A DNA stretch of 64,000 nt from Sycon ciliatum (GCF_964019385.1 NC_088643.1:7385495-7449494), one strand, 5' to 3'. Shown: positions 14,001-25,300, counted from the first letter of the stretch. Notes: generated from the letters alone by a model not told the origin. Translations and numbers: made by a program.

Positions 14001-17000
14001 GCCATGCTAATCCTGCTTCTTAATTTGTTTTTCGGTTTTGCTGAAGGACTTGGCCGTGAAAGAAGGCAGAAAAGATAGTCTGGTGCCATGGGGTGGCTGT
14101 GCAATCAAGTGGAATGCTGTCAATGATATTGCCGAACCTGATCTTGCAGGGATTGCTTACTCGTTCTTGCCACTGCCAATTGCCACCGGACTGCCGTTCC
14201 ATCTGAACGCTTGCCTTTCTGTGGCGAAAGACCGCCGGAGCCTGGAGCATACGAGTGATGGCAGCTTGAAGACACGGTGGAACGAAGCTGTCCTGTCTGA
14301 TGTCATTACACATGCATATCTACACCTGCTGGAGAGCATTGCAAGTCACTCTACGCAAGCGCAACCAGAGCAGCGCAGTGCATACGGACAGTTGTTTCCC
14401 GCCACCGATGGATCCTCCATATTCTCGTATCGGGCGCTTATCGTTGCCCGCTTCTACAACATGATATTGCGCAATGGCAGCTTTGCAGTTTTCTGGTGTC
14501 CAGCACGGGGACAGTGGATGACGGGAAAGGAATCACTGTTCCTGGTCGACTACGACAGGTTTGGTGACTGCTATGACCATGCCGTGGAGTTACTTGCCGG
14601 TCTCGATGTAGCAGTTGTCGAGCAGCCGGTGTATGTACGTCAGGAGCTGAAGAAAATGTGCTCGCTGGTTGACAGCGACTACTCAGCAGCAGTGCAATCC
14701 ATTGACTTTCAGACGTTCTACACTCGTTACTTCTTTCCTCAGTGTGAGCGCATACCGCACGACAGTCATGCACAATTCCTCAAACTTCTTCTTGCTCAAG
14801 AGGAAGAGCACTGGAGTAGAGGGCTGCTCAAATATGAGAAGTGCATTCGCTCAAGCTCAGGTCGTATGGTGAGATGCAGCCAGCTTGTTGACCGAGAATC
14901 AGATTTGGCCGAGCTGTACACAGATGATGATGGGAAGTTCGCTGCAAAGCACTATGACTTTGCACCAGGGCATCTTCTTGTCCTTCGGCAATGTGGCATG
15001 ATTCACGAGAAGCTGCCCAATGAGGAGATCATTGGCCGGGCAAAGTCAGTTTTGGATGTAAGTCGTGACTGTGGAAAGGCACGAGCGCATCTGTTGCTGG
15101 TATTGCTATCAAGACCAGGATATATTGGGCAAACCAGCACAATTAAATCTGAACTGCAACACATTGAGTTCCTGCCGGTGGCGCCGAAACCTGACACCTA
15201 CCACATGTCTTGGGCTGGTGATGGTCAATCATTCGTCAGTGCCGCGGAGTCACAGACTGTGGAGTTCAAACACCTGGCAGGATCAGTCCAACCATTGGCT
15301 GATCTAAGTGTAGGTAAACGGCAGCCTTCACGCCTGGCCAAATGTTTGGGCTACTCCACACCTACACTGAATACAGTCCTCGAACAGCTGGACATAATGT
15401 TGTCAGAGAACAAAGAACTCCAGGAGAATATTGATGACGAGGAAGCTGTCTTGCAATGCTTGCAGAGAAGACCAACCGCAGTGCACCAAGACAAGCCGCT
15501 GCTGAGGTTTCTCCGTGAGGCCTCGTCTGACATCTTTAAATACCTGGATACAGCAGTGTGCGGATCAGAAGCGGCACATCCCATCGACGCCACCACCGAG
15601 GAAGAACTGATAACATTCTTATCGTCAAAAATATGGTTTTGGCATGGCAATCGGTTTGTCTCGATTGAGACACTGAGCACAGGTGATTCTCCACTGAGCG
15701 GCTATCCTCCGTTCTTCAACTCCAGTGACAACTACAACAAGTACCCGAATCTCTGGAAACTGCTTCGTATCGCGGATACGTACAATCCCGCATATGTACG
15801 GAGGGTCATGTGCATAATCTACAGTGTGTACAAAGCAAGGACATCTACTGGTGAGGAGTATGACAGGATCTGTAAGCTACTCCGCGAGTTAGCCGAGCAG
15901 CTAGTAAAACCAGGCCCACTGGCCGAGGATGCGCGGCGCAGCGTTGTCCTGCCAGGCGCGGATGGGTGCCTGCACTACTTGAACCAGCTGACGTTTGACA
16001 ACACACCCTGGCTAAACAGCGCGGAGAAACGGTCGACGGCTGATGGATCGGCCCTTGTTTTTGCGCATGGTGATATTCCATGGCACCTGGCAAAACGGCT
16101 GGGCATGGAACATGCCTCACACAGGCTAGTCGAGTCCGCAGGCATGGATTTTGGTCAGCAGGAAAGGCTGTGCGATCGACTTGCCGGCATACTGGAGAAG
16201 TACCCAGCAGACATTAGCATTTTCAAGGAGCTGATACAGAATGCTGATGACGCAGGCGCAACTGCCATGCACTTCATTCTGGACACGCGTGTTGACTATC
16301 CAGATGAGAGGCTCTTGAACCCAAACACAGAGTCATGGAAACAACTTCAGCACTGCCCATCACTCTGTGTGTATAACAACCGGTCCTTCACGGACAAGGA
16401 CATTGAAGGCATTGCCAAACTTGGAAGTGGCAGCAAACGGGATGACCCAAAATCGACAGGAAGATTTGGAATAGGGTTTAATGCAGTGTACCATCTGACT
16501 GACTGCCCCAGCTTCTTGTCTCGTGGAGCCAATGGAACAAACCTTTGTTTCTTTGATCCACTGCTCAACTTCGAACCTCATGCTACAGACGCCCAACCCG
16601 GCCGACGCTTCAAGCAGACAACAGAAAATGAGGCACAGTTCTGTGATCAGTGGGAGCCGTACCTGGGCACGATTCTCAACAATACAATGGCAAGTGACGG
16701 CGAGTCCACAGTATTCCGTCTTCCATTGCGAGGAAGCTACAGGACCGAAGCCAAGATTGGCAGGGATCCGAAAAGTTGGACAACATCCAACGTTGAGGCT
16801 TTGTTCCACGAGCTGTGTGAGCATGGAATTGAACTGCTGTTGTTCTTGAAGAATGTCGCCTCCATTCGAGTGTCAGTGCACACCAAGGCTGACGGCCTAG
16901 ACACGTGGTACAGGATCAGCAGAGAGCGCGTCACCGAGGAAACCAGCATCCCTCGGGGTGTGCCTGAGAAAGCCATGTCTATCCACTATGTGCAAGACAC

Positions 17001-20000
17001 CTGCCTAAAAAAACAAGATGGAAATGAGAGCAGAGAAAGGTGGCTGATGATGAATTGTTCAGGCGTGGATCGTATGCACCATTCCCCAGCAGCAGCAGGA
17101 GCCCTTAGCCTGGATGAAGCCATCACAGAAGGTCATCGCCATGGACTATCACCAGAAGCAGGTGTGGCCGCTAGGTTGCCTATGCTGGCATCGCCAACCA
17201 ACCGCATCGAATGTGCCACTGGCAAAGTGTTCACAACACTTCCAACACAGCTGGAAACTGGCTTCCCCGTTCACGTCAATGGAAACTTTCTTCTGGATGA
17301 CTCGCGCAAGCACCTGGACACGGTCAAGTCTGGTGCTGGGGGGATTCGTGCTTGGTGGAATGAATGGCTATTGCACAATGTGGCGTTACCTGCCTATCTC
17401 CAGCTACTTTCAGAAGCTCGTCAATTCGTCACCTCGTGTGATAATCCACGCGGTGCAACTGGAGACGCAAGAGCAAGTGGCCCGTTAGTAGTAACACCAT
17501 TATGTGCCCCTGCCGGACACCGGGGAGAAGTCTTCACAGCTGCACCTCGCCCAACCATGGCGCCGGCGTCCCTGGACTGGTACTACTCTCTGTTCCCGCG
17601 TGATGACAGTACGACAGGGGACATGACATTGTGGAAGCTGCTCTGTAATCGCCTGTATGAGGAGCTCGCTAAGCCAGCGTGGAGAGTTTTGGCCAGTCAC
17701 CATGCCAACCCAGCCGTATGGGAACCGTGGAGACCCTGTACCGGACCGGAGTTAGGCGTGTTTCATCGTCAGATGCATAGAGAAGAAACAACGCTATTCC
17801 TACTTGTTGTTGGTATTGGTGTTCCCTTGACACAAGCACCATACTGGCTGTTGACGGAGCTCAATGTGGACTCACTGAGCAACTCCACCGACATGACAAG
17901 TCAGCAACCTCATGCATTGGCATTCCAAGCAGCATACACTGTTGGCAATGGAAGCTCACGGAAGACACCGAAAGCTGTTGGCACTGCGATATCACCAGCA
18001 TACCTGCGTGAGTTTCTCCGCATTCAATGCTCTGGGAAGTTGGTTGCTGAGCAGTCACTTGGCGTCAACAAAGCAAATCTCGAGAATGTTGCCAAACTTC
18101 TGAACTATTGTTTGGATCTGTACTCCCAAATGCCTTTGGTACATGAGATTGATAGACTAGCAACGGGTCTTCCGCTTCTTTTGACGCAGTCCAACAAGCT
18201 GAACATATTTGGTGCAGCTGGCCCTGCAGTGTTGACCAAGTTTCCTTCTCTGATTGCTGACCGTCTGGACACTGTAGTCAATGTACACCTGATCCAGAAG
18301 TGCCCAGTCCTACGGGAGCTGCTGTCCTTAGAAGGATCTAGTTGTGCAAGACCGCTATCTCTGGGTGATATTGCCAGCAGCGTCCGAACACTGCACCCAT
18401 GCCTGTTGCAAGCAGCACCGGTGCAGCACCTGGTGGAACATGACAGCCTGACAACCTGGCTCGCAGATCTGTGGGCGTTTATTGTCACAGAACACTTGAG
18501 ATCGACATGGCACACTCTACGAGCGTCTGCTCTCCATGCTGTCAGCTTCATTCCAGTAACAAGCATCCAGAACGGCCAGCACATTGGGCTGTTGGTCTCA
18601 CCTGAGAAGGCTGGCCGCATCATTCGGTGCAGCGACAGAAGTGACCGTGGTTCACCTGGACAATTGCTCACAGGCCTTGCCAAGCTTGGCATGTACTTGC
18701 CAGCATTCAGCAGCCTACTAGAGGACGCTAGTAAGATAAACAAATGCTATAACATCACTGCAGATGGCTGTACTCCAAAAGATGACTATGTCGAATTGAT
18801 AAGTCAACTTGAGCAGGTTAGTTTCTCTAGTGTTCCCAATACACTGACCTTGCTTGAAGCAAAGGCGGTGTTGACGAACTTCGTTGGCCTGAGCCGGAAC
18901 TCCAGGAATTTGTCACACTCACAGCGCCAGCTTCTCTGCCGTCTTCCAATCTATCCTGCAGTTGGTAACAAGGCTATTTCACTTGCCGGAATGGAAGGCT
19001 TTTTTCAGATGGACGATAGATTTCCCAGAGCAGGATGTGATATGTGGTGGCAAGCTCTAGATAAGTCTGTAGTGGTGCTTGAGAAGCTCGACCCAGACGT
19101 CGAGTCGTTCCTGACGGAGCGCCTCACTCTACGCAAGATAGATGAAGTGGAGGTACTAGTCAAGCTGATCATACCAGCGCTGATGCGAATGACTGAAGAC
19201 GATCGTATCGAGCATGTGCGACACATTCGAGATAAGGTCCTACCTATCCAAGAAGCTTCTGAAAAGACTACAATTGTGGAACGACTGAAACCAGTTCCAT
19301 TTGTGACTGCAGAAGATGGTCAGCAGAGACTTGCCAGTGAACTCTTCAAACATGGCAGAGTGTTTGATCTATTTGTCGATCCACTGTTCTTTGCGAGTGA
19401 ATTCTGGCATGGTCATGAGTGGCACAGTGGTCATGAACCGCTCCTTAAAAAGCTCGGCTTCACTGCAACTATTGGCAAGACACAGTTCATTGAACTCGCC
19501 AAGAGTGTCGAGTCGACCTGGTTTGTTGGGTCGCCAGCTCACGGTTTGAAGAAATTGTCAAAGAAGGAGAGTGTTACAGCTGCTGAAGAACTCATCGGAC
19601 CGTTCAATAAGCTCAGTAGCCCAGCGGACGTCGGTGATATCAAGTTTGTGTTTCCAGTGACGCGGCAGCACTTCCTACCGAAGCTTCTCGGCGACTCTGG
19701 TGGTCGGCAGCTGGCACATCTGTGTGACGGGAGCCGCCCAGTCTCACTGAGGGCATCAGTGCCACACAAGTGGTACGACATTGTCTGGACTGTGCAGCCA
19801 GTCTGCAGTGAGCTGTTCAGGCTTGACAGCGGTGTGTGCAAGCAGCTGGGAATGAACCATGAGCCAGACCTGGATGTGGTGCTGGCACATTTCTGCAACC
19901 TGATGCAGGCACTCACAGCTAGAACATGCACTCTCAGTCGTATGGCCGATGGCTGTGACGAGGATCGAGAACGCCTCAAGAACATTATCAAGCAACTGTA

Positions 20001-23000
20001 TACATACCTAAATGCCAAGTGTCAACAGGCGGATGGGAACGTGGTTCGCATCCGGAACGCCTTGCATGACAAGCCATGTATACTTGTGGATGATAGTAAG
20101 TTGCTCTTGCCACCTGGACAAGTCACTGAAGCCAGTCTACAAGAGGATTCTACGCACACTGAGCCATACCTCTCCACGCTACCCAGTGACTTTCTCGGCA
20201 GTTTTCCACATTTGATGTCCAAGAAGTGTCTCGACATCTCAGACCATCTCACAGCAGGGCAATGTGTACAAGCTTTGCAATTGATCAAGCATGAACACGA
20301 GATTGAGAAGAGCACGTTCGACATGAATAAGGATCCTAAAGTCTATCACCTCATTCAGTATTTCTTCAAGAAGCTCTTCAGTTGCTCGCCAAGTCACGAG
20401 ATACTTCTGAGACCAATAGCTATTGGCATCAAGGCAACACCTGATGGACCTGAGCGTGCTGGTGAAATATTCTTGCCATCATGTACTGCTGAAGAAGGCA
20501 GGGAGAACTGCAGTACTGTCAGTTTTGTCAAGGCATCAGAGATCGTGATGAACAACTGGCAATACTACTTTCTGAGAATGTCTGCTTCCAACGAGCTTCA
20601 GTTCTTGCCGACATTTGATCTGAAAATGGAAAGCCCACAAGCCCGAATGGCAAAATCCTTCGGTGTACAGTTGCTGTCTGAGGTGGCGTCCGAGGAGTTT
20701 GATGATACCGAGGTCGAATGCGATGCCAACCGAATCTTTGAGTTCATGACTTTCGAATATGCACTAGGATCAAAACCTGAGGAGTTACACGGTGTCCTAT
20801 GGAATATGTTGCACATGTTGAGGTCATCTGAATTCAGCAGTGGCATCAGGCGCCTTCTGAAACACGCTGAGAAGGATCCGAACAGCTGCAATAGCAACTT
20901 GGAACGGCTTCGGAGTGCTCGGATTGTTGTTGTGCGCATGATCCAGACTTTTCTCAAGTACAATGGAAAGACTATTGTGGGCAGTGAAGAAGACCAACCG
21001 TGTCACTACAAACTTAATCCCCGTCTTACAATCTTCATCCGCAACGAGACGGCGCAAAGCGGTGCTGCGCAGGATTCGTTCATGACCGGCCTGGCCATGA
21101 CGATCAGGAACATAGTGTGTGGCAAGGAGAACCTTTTGTCACTCGAGTGTCTTAGAAAAATGCTTTACTGCGATGAGCCGAGCAAGATTGACACCACCTT
21201 GACAAAGGCGCGGATAGCTGAGTATCACGATGATGAGGCAACGAAACGCATTGACTATTCCCAGCCACCTCTTGGCGAAGAGGTTCCGACTGACCGTGGT
21301 TTGTTTGATCCGTCTGAGAATCCAGAAGAGCTGTACTTTGGAAAATCTGAGCTGGTGATCTTCCACAATGATCAGGAAGATGTTTATGTACTTGCGAAAA
21401 TCATCAGAGAGACAACTCCAACCGGCAATAGGAACCGCCTAACAAGATCATTCCTGATTGATATTGGTGTGGACGACGAGATTGCAGTCAGTGTGAATGA
21501 CTTGTATCGCTTTAAGACGCCACTGGATCGACAGTCCGCCGAAGCAGTGGCTCAGGAACTGCCTGTGGCGATATTCACCGGGACGCCATCAGCACACAGT
21601 GGGAGGACTGCTGGAGTTACCGACGATGCAAGCCAGGGCAGTGAAATGACTATGGACGAGGCACGGGCAAAGATCAAAGAAGAGCTGCGTGCGGTGTTTT
21701 CCGTCAAAGATGAAAACGAGAGAAAGAAGGTTTTCCGTCGCATGCAGATGAGGTGGCATCCTGACAAGCATCCAGGACAGGAACCTGTGTACACCAAGGC
21801 GTTCCAATACTTGATGAATCTTTACGAGCACGTGTCCAAAGGTGGATCTATTGACAGCTTTGATGATGATACGTCCAGTGGTAGGTCTAGTGACAGTCGA
21901 GACTGGGCACAGGACTACTCTGATCTGTACAGTCGCTTCCGGAGAGGCCGGCGTCGGCCCTCGTACCGTCAATCGTCGTCTTCACGTGACAAGTGGCGAC
22001 GCAACCGGAGTGGTGACTATCATCAATTCTTCAACACATCTAGATCAGAAAGATCTCACAGGTCTGCAAGTGAAAGTTCTGACACAGGGAGCAGGTAATC
22101 TATGGAACTATTGTTTCATTAGGGTATGTGTGTGTGGGGGTGGGGGGGGGGGGGGAGGGGGTGGTTAAGGAAATTTTAAATATGCCATTGTGCAATGACA
22201 TAATTTGCACTGTAAACACCGGCACACAGCCACCTGGGCATGGTTGTGTGGAGTGTTGAAAAGTGCATTCTGACCGAGCACACCTGGGCATGGTTGTGTA
22301 CCGGTGTTGAAAAATGCATTCTGACCGAGCACTGGCCGTAACTAGGAATCTCCAGTAACTCAGAACTCACATACTTCCTGAATGCCAGGAAACATTTGTA
22401 AATGAGCCGAGCCAAGATAAAAGGTGGCTAAGGCATAATTTTTGGAAATTTCTTTTTTCATGCCAAAGTGATGTATACCTATCCAACTTCCATCAAGGAA
22501 ATTTTGGTGCCCATCTGAAATGTATGTCCATAAATAAGCATACATTGTGCACATGTCACAGAATGGCTGGTATCAATGACACTAAGGATTCCAAGACCTT
22601 CCTAAACTCCAAGAAAACGTGGGACACCAAGTAGAGACAAAGCTCAGCAGGTGTGCAAGCAATACAAGAAGAATGGGCACTTGTGTTCTAATTATAAGAT
22701 CCAAGAAAGAAGAAATAACAGATCTACATTAAATTTTCATCATGTCTCATGTCATTTTATCACGCAAAATACGAATTTTCATATCATTCATCATGATGTT
22801 GTGACTATATGTTTCGCTGCGTTGGGGAACGTCGCATCTTACCAAGACAGTCCGTAATACTCTCTCCAATCACCTATGCCAGGATGAATTAATCCTTTCA
22901 TCTAGCTCCATTGGTGTACTGCCCTCGCACCTACATATACATGTAGGTCCAGTAGACTGCACATCGCTAACAAGCGGCACTAGTTCTTTGTCCGTCCTAG

Positions 23001-24611
23001 TCCATGTCATTCTCCTTCCCTGCCAAGGATACTGGTAGAAGGCGCCACGGGACAATATGCCAGCAGGTAGAGTCAATGCATCGCTTCGTCGTGTGGCACT
23101 ATTTCCTTGAAACGAGGAAATTTTGGAATCCAGTACGCCACGTCATGAATACTAAATTGAAGGTAGCCGAAACAAAGTGAAACATCGCAGCAAGAGCCAA
23201 CTCACCAGGCCGCTTGTCAGAATAATAGTCAGAAGGCTTGTAGACGTCTCCCCATAGCTACACTCGCCGCTCTAGTCGTGGCTACGATAAGAAACACAGC
23301 CACTATGAATGAGCGACTCTTCCTCGTCAAGTAGGTTTTGGCGCACACGGATACAGAATGTCATCCTGCTCACCTCCACATTCTCTAGAAGCCCCATTAC
23401 GATCTCTGGCAGCGCTGAGGAATCCCCACAACGATGAAAGAGGGAACACTGAAGAAGTGTTGCTCAAACATAAAAAGGCTGCTCTCTTCATCCGGTTGCA
23501 AACTGGAAAGTGAATATTTTCGCGATCGCGCTCGAGTACACAAGTAGAATTTTGCCAACTGTGACGTTTTGGTGATTTTCTCGATTTGTTGGCAAAACAC
23601 GAAGCCACTTTTTAGCTTGGCGCGGCTCAAATGTCAATCAATAACGTTTGGCCCAAGTTGGGGCCGTTTTTTCCGTTGAAATGCCAATCTTTGTGACTCT
23701 AGATGGGTCAGAAAGTTGCCCGTTAGACGGCGGTACCCGGATTAGGGATATCCGGATCTGGGTTTTTTTATTGTACCCTTACAGCTTTTCCTGCAATGGT
23801 GGTGCTGGTATTGGTGGGGGCATTGATGGGGGGGGGGGGGGAGAGGGGAGTGGGTGCAGGAGTTCTGGTGGCGACAATGGCAGCGGTGATGGAGAAGGGG
23901 GATGGGTGCGGGTGGCGCTGGTGCTGCTTGTGCTGCTGTGGATGGCTTAAGGTGTGGGATTCTGCCACTGTCGGTGTTGGTGTTTGTGGCCTTTGTGGTT
24001 TGTGTGATGTTTGTGGTGCTAGTAGCGGTTACAGTGCTTTTGGTGGTAACTACTTTGAAGTACTACTTCAAGTGTCATGCTGTAGATACAATGCCTTTTC
24101 TGTTGCTTGTCATGACAGTGCTGCTACTTCAGAACTGTGTCGGTTAAACCGCCGCTTACTTTGTTACTTGTGCTGTTGTTTTGGTGTATTGTGACGTTAC
24201 AGGGCGGATGCTGAGCGCTTTCTTGCACAGGCTCGCTCAGACCTGAGTATTGTGCGAGAGCAGGTCCGGTGTGCGCTGGACAAGAACAACGCGCTCGCCT
24301 GCTTTCTGGCTCAGCAGGCCGTGGAGAAGGCGCTGAAGGCCGCCCTGTGCAGCTCGGACCAGGGGCTGACCGAGGCCAACCGCAGCAGCAATGACGTTGT
24401 CACCCTTGCCTTGCACCTCCGCTGCACAGCTTGTGAAAACGTGCTCGAGCTTGCTCAGGTTGTTTCGCACTACTATACGGCGACTCGCTATCCAACTCGG
24501 AGCTCAGCGCATTCCAAATTACCTTTTGAGAGCTATTCTGTCGACGATGCGCACAAAGCGTTAGAAGCTGCAGTGCAGATAATCGACATTACTGACAGGT
24601 TTGTGCGATAA
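1947..24611 (+). CDS. SACS: Sacsin-like giant co-chaperone, five exons (1947-2063, 2559-2817, 4237-12443, 14047-22094, 24203-24611)
   Basis: The joined exons read through in one frame to about 5,679 residues. Four sacsin repeat regions each open with a GHKL N-box (ELLQNANDAGA at residue 40, EMLENAEDAGA near 1512, ELVQNADDAGA near 2547, ELIQNADDAGA near 3579). Each continues with a GRFGIGF-type glycine box, a YHLTD motif, an FRFPLR/FRLPLR motif and an (L/F)P(V/F)H motif. A DnaJ domain near residues 5396-5460 keeps HPD (RWHPDKHPG), and a HEPN domain ends the protein. This order is that of animal sacsin, a cytosolic co-chaperone that couples an Hsp90-like fold to Hsp70 through DnaJ and is linked to cytoskeletal and mitochondrial organisation. 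As I recall, the human protein has three repeats, 4,579 residues and an N-terminal ubiquitin-like domain; here a fourth repeat is present and that domain is absent. The start at 1947 is preceded by an in-frame TGA at 1896-1898. Whether it is the one-to-one SACS orthologue or a lineage-specific sacsin-like paralogue cannot be told. Confidence 0.85.
2158..2336. mobile_element. Fold-back element in intron 1
   Basis: The left arm TTTATAGCAAAGAAAAAAGG and its continuation to GAAACTA is complementary to the right arm TAGTTTCTTGTTCC...GCTATAAA with one short mismatch. The arms are about 33 bases and the interior about 110 bases. A preceding CTCGGATGGAGAGCC motif recurs at 32,400 and 51,578 beside other repeats. 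Confidence 0.65.
2559..2817 (+). CDS. SACS: Sacsin-like gene, exon 2 (ATP-binding core of repeat 1)
   Basis: The acceptor is a T-rich tract ending GTGTAG, and the exon starts directly with GAACTGCTTCAGAATGC (ELLQNA). It carries the N-box (E, N and D retained), the stretch GPALYEYNDGVF, and the glycine box VGRFGIGFNSVYHLT. It ends CTGACTG|GTAAGG in phase 1. The last base plus AT of exon 3 makes the Asp of the conserved YHLTD motif, which independently confirms both splice sites. Confidence 0.8.
2845..3150. mobile_element. TA-flanked MITE in intron 2
   Basis: Begins TA|CAGTCGACTCC and ends GGAGTCGACTA|TA. The interior carries repeated GTTATA/TATAGCGAA motifs in both orientations. CAGT ends and a TA duplication are the habit of pogo/Tc1-mariner derivatives. 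Confidence 0.75.
3209..3358. mobile_element. 150-bp fold-back MITE in intron 2
   Basis: Arms of about 48 bases beginning ATACCCATGCATCTTCACAA and ending with the inverse TTGTGAAGATGCATGGGTAT are near-perfect complements around a short AT-rich centre. Transcribed in the sacsin-like intron, it would form a strong RNA hairpin. Confidence 0.75.
3472..3723. mobile_element. TA-flanked MITE in intron 2, CAGTCCATTTC family
   Basis: Starts TA|CAGTCCATTTCAAAACTA and ends with its inverse TTTTGAAATGGACTG|TA, with terminal repeats of about 25 bases. It is 252 bases long with a TA target duplication. Confidence 0.8.
4237..12443 (+). CDS. SACS: Sacsin-like gene, giant exon 3 (rest of repeat 1, repeat 2, start of repeat 3)
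   Basis: An 8.2-kb exon opens after CCTGGTGCAG and reads without a stop to GAATCAAAG|GTAAGC. It encodes roughly residues 126-2861. It finishes the ATPase fold of repeat 1 (FIDPMLCH, GTLFRFPLR, LPVHVHGYF). It then carries repeat 2 from about 8,347 (EMLENAEDAGA, GHKGLGFSRAYHLTD, GTLFRFPLR, LPVHINAFF) and the ATPase core of repeat 3 from about 11,440 (ELVQNADDAGA, IGRFGLGFSSVYHLTD, GTLFRLPLR). An acidic patch DSDSDGEDYDDDDD lies early in the exon within repeat 1. Repeat 2 has the most altered glycine box, GHKGLGF in place of GRFGIGF. Giant exons are also typical of vertebrate sacsin. Confidence 0.88.
12649..12927. mobile_element. TA-flanked MITE in intron 3 (ATTATCCGG family)
   Basis: Flanked by TA on both sides. 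The right end reads, inverted, CAGTAGAATGATTATCC; the left end GAGTGGAGTGCCGATTATCC is an imperfect match. Internal TATCCGGA-type motifs recall Tigger/pogo element ends. Confidence 0.65.
13682..13901. mobile_element. TA-flanked MITE in intron 3, CTGTAAAAGCC family (copy 1)
   Basis: TA|CTGTAAAAGCCATTA at the left is matched by ATAATTATGGCTTTTACAG|TA at the right. The 220-bp interior has repeated CTAACGA/GTTAACTCGTTA and ATAACGATTT motifs. A truncated copy is at 45,921-46,094 and a complete copy at 50,596-50,814. Confidence 0.85.
14047..22094 (+). CDS. SACS: Sacsin-like gene, giant exon 4 (rest of repeat 3, repeat 4, DnaJ)
   Basis: The exon starts after TTTTGCTGAAG with DLAVKEGRKD in phase 0 and runs 8.05 kb to GGGAGCAG|GTAATC. 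The apparent stop four bases on lies in the intron. It encodes the end of repeat 3 (LPFHLNACLSVAKDRRS), the whole of repeat 4 (ELIQNADDAGA near 16,225; GRFGIGFNAVYHLTD; STVFRLPLR; FPVHVNGNF), a long helical region, and a DnaJ domain near 21,650-21,840 with RWHPDKHPG. A low-complexity Ser/Arg/Asp-rich linker (SSRDKWRRNRSGD region) joins DnaJ to HEPN. The last two bases AG combine with G of exon 5 to give Arg. Confidence 0.88.
22095..24202 (+). other. Intron 4 of the sacsin-like gene
   Basis: GTAATC donor to GTTACAG acceptor, 2.1 kb. It holds a 14-base G run at 22,142, two tandem 50-bp units (22,231-22,280 and 22,281-22,331, CACCTGGGCATGGTTGTGT...) and another 14-base G run at 23,828 in a G-rich stretch. 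No other gene is visible on either strand. Confidence 0.7.
22231..22331. repeat. Two tandem 50-bp units
   Basis: CACCTGGGCATGGTTGTGT...GCATTCTGACCGAGCA is repeated head to tail with a few substitutions. It lies in intron 4. Confidence 0.85.
24203..24611 (+). CDS. SACS: Sacsin-like gene, exon 5 (HEPN domain, stop)
   Basis: A pyrimidine-rich tract ending GTTACAG precedes GGCGGATGCTGAGCGC. The reading frame gives ADAERFLAQARSDLSIVREQ and FLAQQAVEKALKAAL, the classic HEPN helix with the A-x-Q-x-A-x-E-K-x-L-K pattern, and continues to TAA at 24,609-24,611. HEPN in sacsin is known to bind nucleotides and dimerise. The domain directly follows the DnaJ exon, as expected. The last codons ITDRFVR are followed closely by a poly(C) run. 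An alternative is a donor AG|GTTTGTG seven bases into the C-terminal codons; see the possible extra exon at 25,222-25,300. Confidence 0.85.
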
Positions 24612-24702
24612 TACACCCCCCCCCCCCCATAGTCTAATGTTTTGTGGATGATTAAATGGTATTAGCTACGTATGACACTAGCCAGTGATGTCACTGTGTA
24701 TA

Positions 24703-25042
24703 CAGTACTCATGTGATTAGAGCCCTATCCTGTATAGTGCTCCACTCCAGTCTCTAAGAGCCAGTGAAAAATAAAGCTCTCTCTCTTGAATAGTGCCCCC
24801 CCCCCCGAGCTCGTAACCAAGCGCATGTGCAAGTTTGGTGTTCCTTTGCTAATAGTCTTGTCCATGTCATTGCACTGGCGGTTTCGGGATCAGATCATAG
24901 GTTCTTGTTGCCGTTTCTGTTGCGTTGTGATAGTTTACAATAAACGCACATTTACCAGCATAGAAAAAGTAGTGCCTTCTTGAATAGTGCCCATCTGTGA
25001 TGGACATCGAAAAAATAGTGCCCCAGAATCGCGCGAGTACGG
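24703..25042. mobile_element. TA-flanked MITE over the sacsin-like 3' flank
   Basis: The left end TA|CAGTACTCATGTGATT and right end (inverted) CCGTACTCGCGCGATT share a terminal repeat of about 16 bases with internal TAGTGCCCC/GGGCACTA motifs in opposite orientations, plus flanking TA. It starts 92 bases after the stop codon and holds the AATAAA candidate. Confidence 0.65.
24770..24775 (+). terminator. Candidate poly(A) signal AATAAA for the sacsin-like gene
   Basis: AATAAA occurs about 160 bases after the stop codon, inside the MITE at 24,703-25,042, on the sense strand. The distance is plausible for a short 3' UTR. No downstream GU-rich element can be told apart from the (TG)n tract at 25,045-25,200. 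Confidence 0.3.
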
Positions 25043-25102
25043 TATGTGTGTGGGTGTTTGTGTGTGTGTGTTTGTGTGTGTGTGTTTGTGTGTGTGTGTG
25101 TT

Positions 25103-25133
<31 letters not shown>

Positions 25134-25205
25134 ATGTGTGTGTTTGCGTGTGCGCACGCGTGTGTGTGAGTGTGTGCGTGTGTGCGTGTGTGGGTATGTG
25201 CGTTT
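25043..25205. repeat. (TG)n / (TGTGTGTT)n microsatellite
   Basis: TG repeats with regular TTTG interruptions, then GCGTG variants, directly abutting the MITE to its left. Confidence 0.95.
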
Positions 25206-25221
25206 TTTGTATGTGATTTAG

Positions 25222-25300
25222 GTTTTGCAAGTCGCGTCAGAGTGGTGCATCAGCTGAGAGCCAGTCGAATACGGAGACGGATGGCTTCCACAGCACACAG
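25222..25300 (+). other. Possible alternative 3'-terminal exon of the sacsin-like gene
   Basis: A T-rich acceptor TTTTTTGTATGTGATTTAG is followed by 79 bases open in one frame (FCKSRQSGASAESQSNTETD and six more residues), ending CACAG|GTAATATC. If exon 5 is cut at GACAG|GTTTGTG (24,599/24,600) the phases match and Arg is restored at the junction, giving a Ser/Thr/Glu-rich tail after HEPN. If the 3' donor is not used the frame ends at a TAA at 25,328-25,330. It is purely a reading of splice motifs. The plain stop at 24,611 is equally good. Confidence 0.25.

Noticed and set aside
22096-22098. TAA as the stop codon of the sacsin-like gene
   Set aside because: It lies inside a GTAATC splice donor. 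Splicing there joins the DnaJ exon to an in-phase HEPN exon, the expected sacsin ending.
23768-24194. Gly/Val-rich open frames in intron 4
   Set aside because: They are low-complexity G-rich DNA around a poly(G) run with no domain; the real coding frame begins at 24,203.
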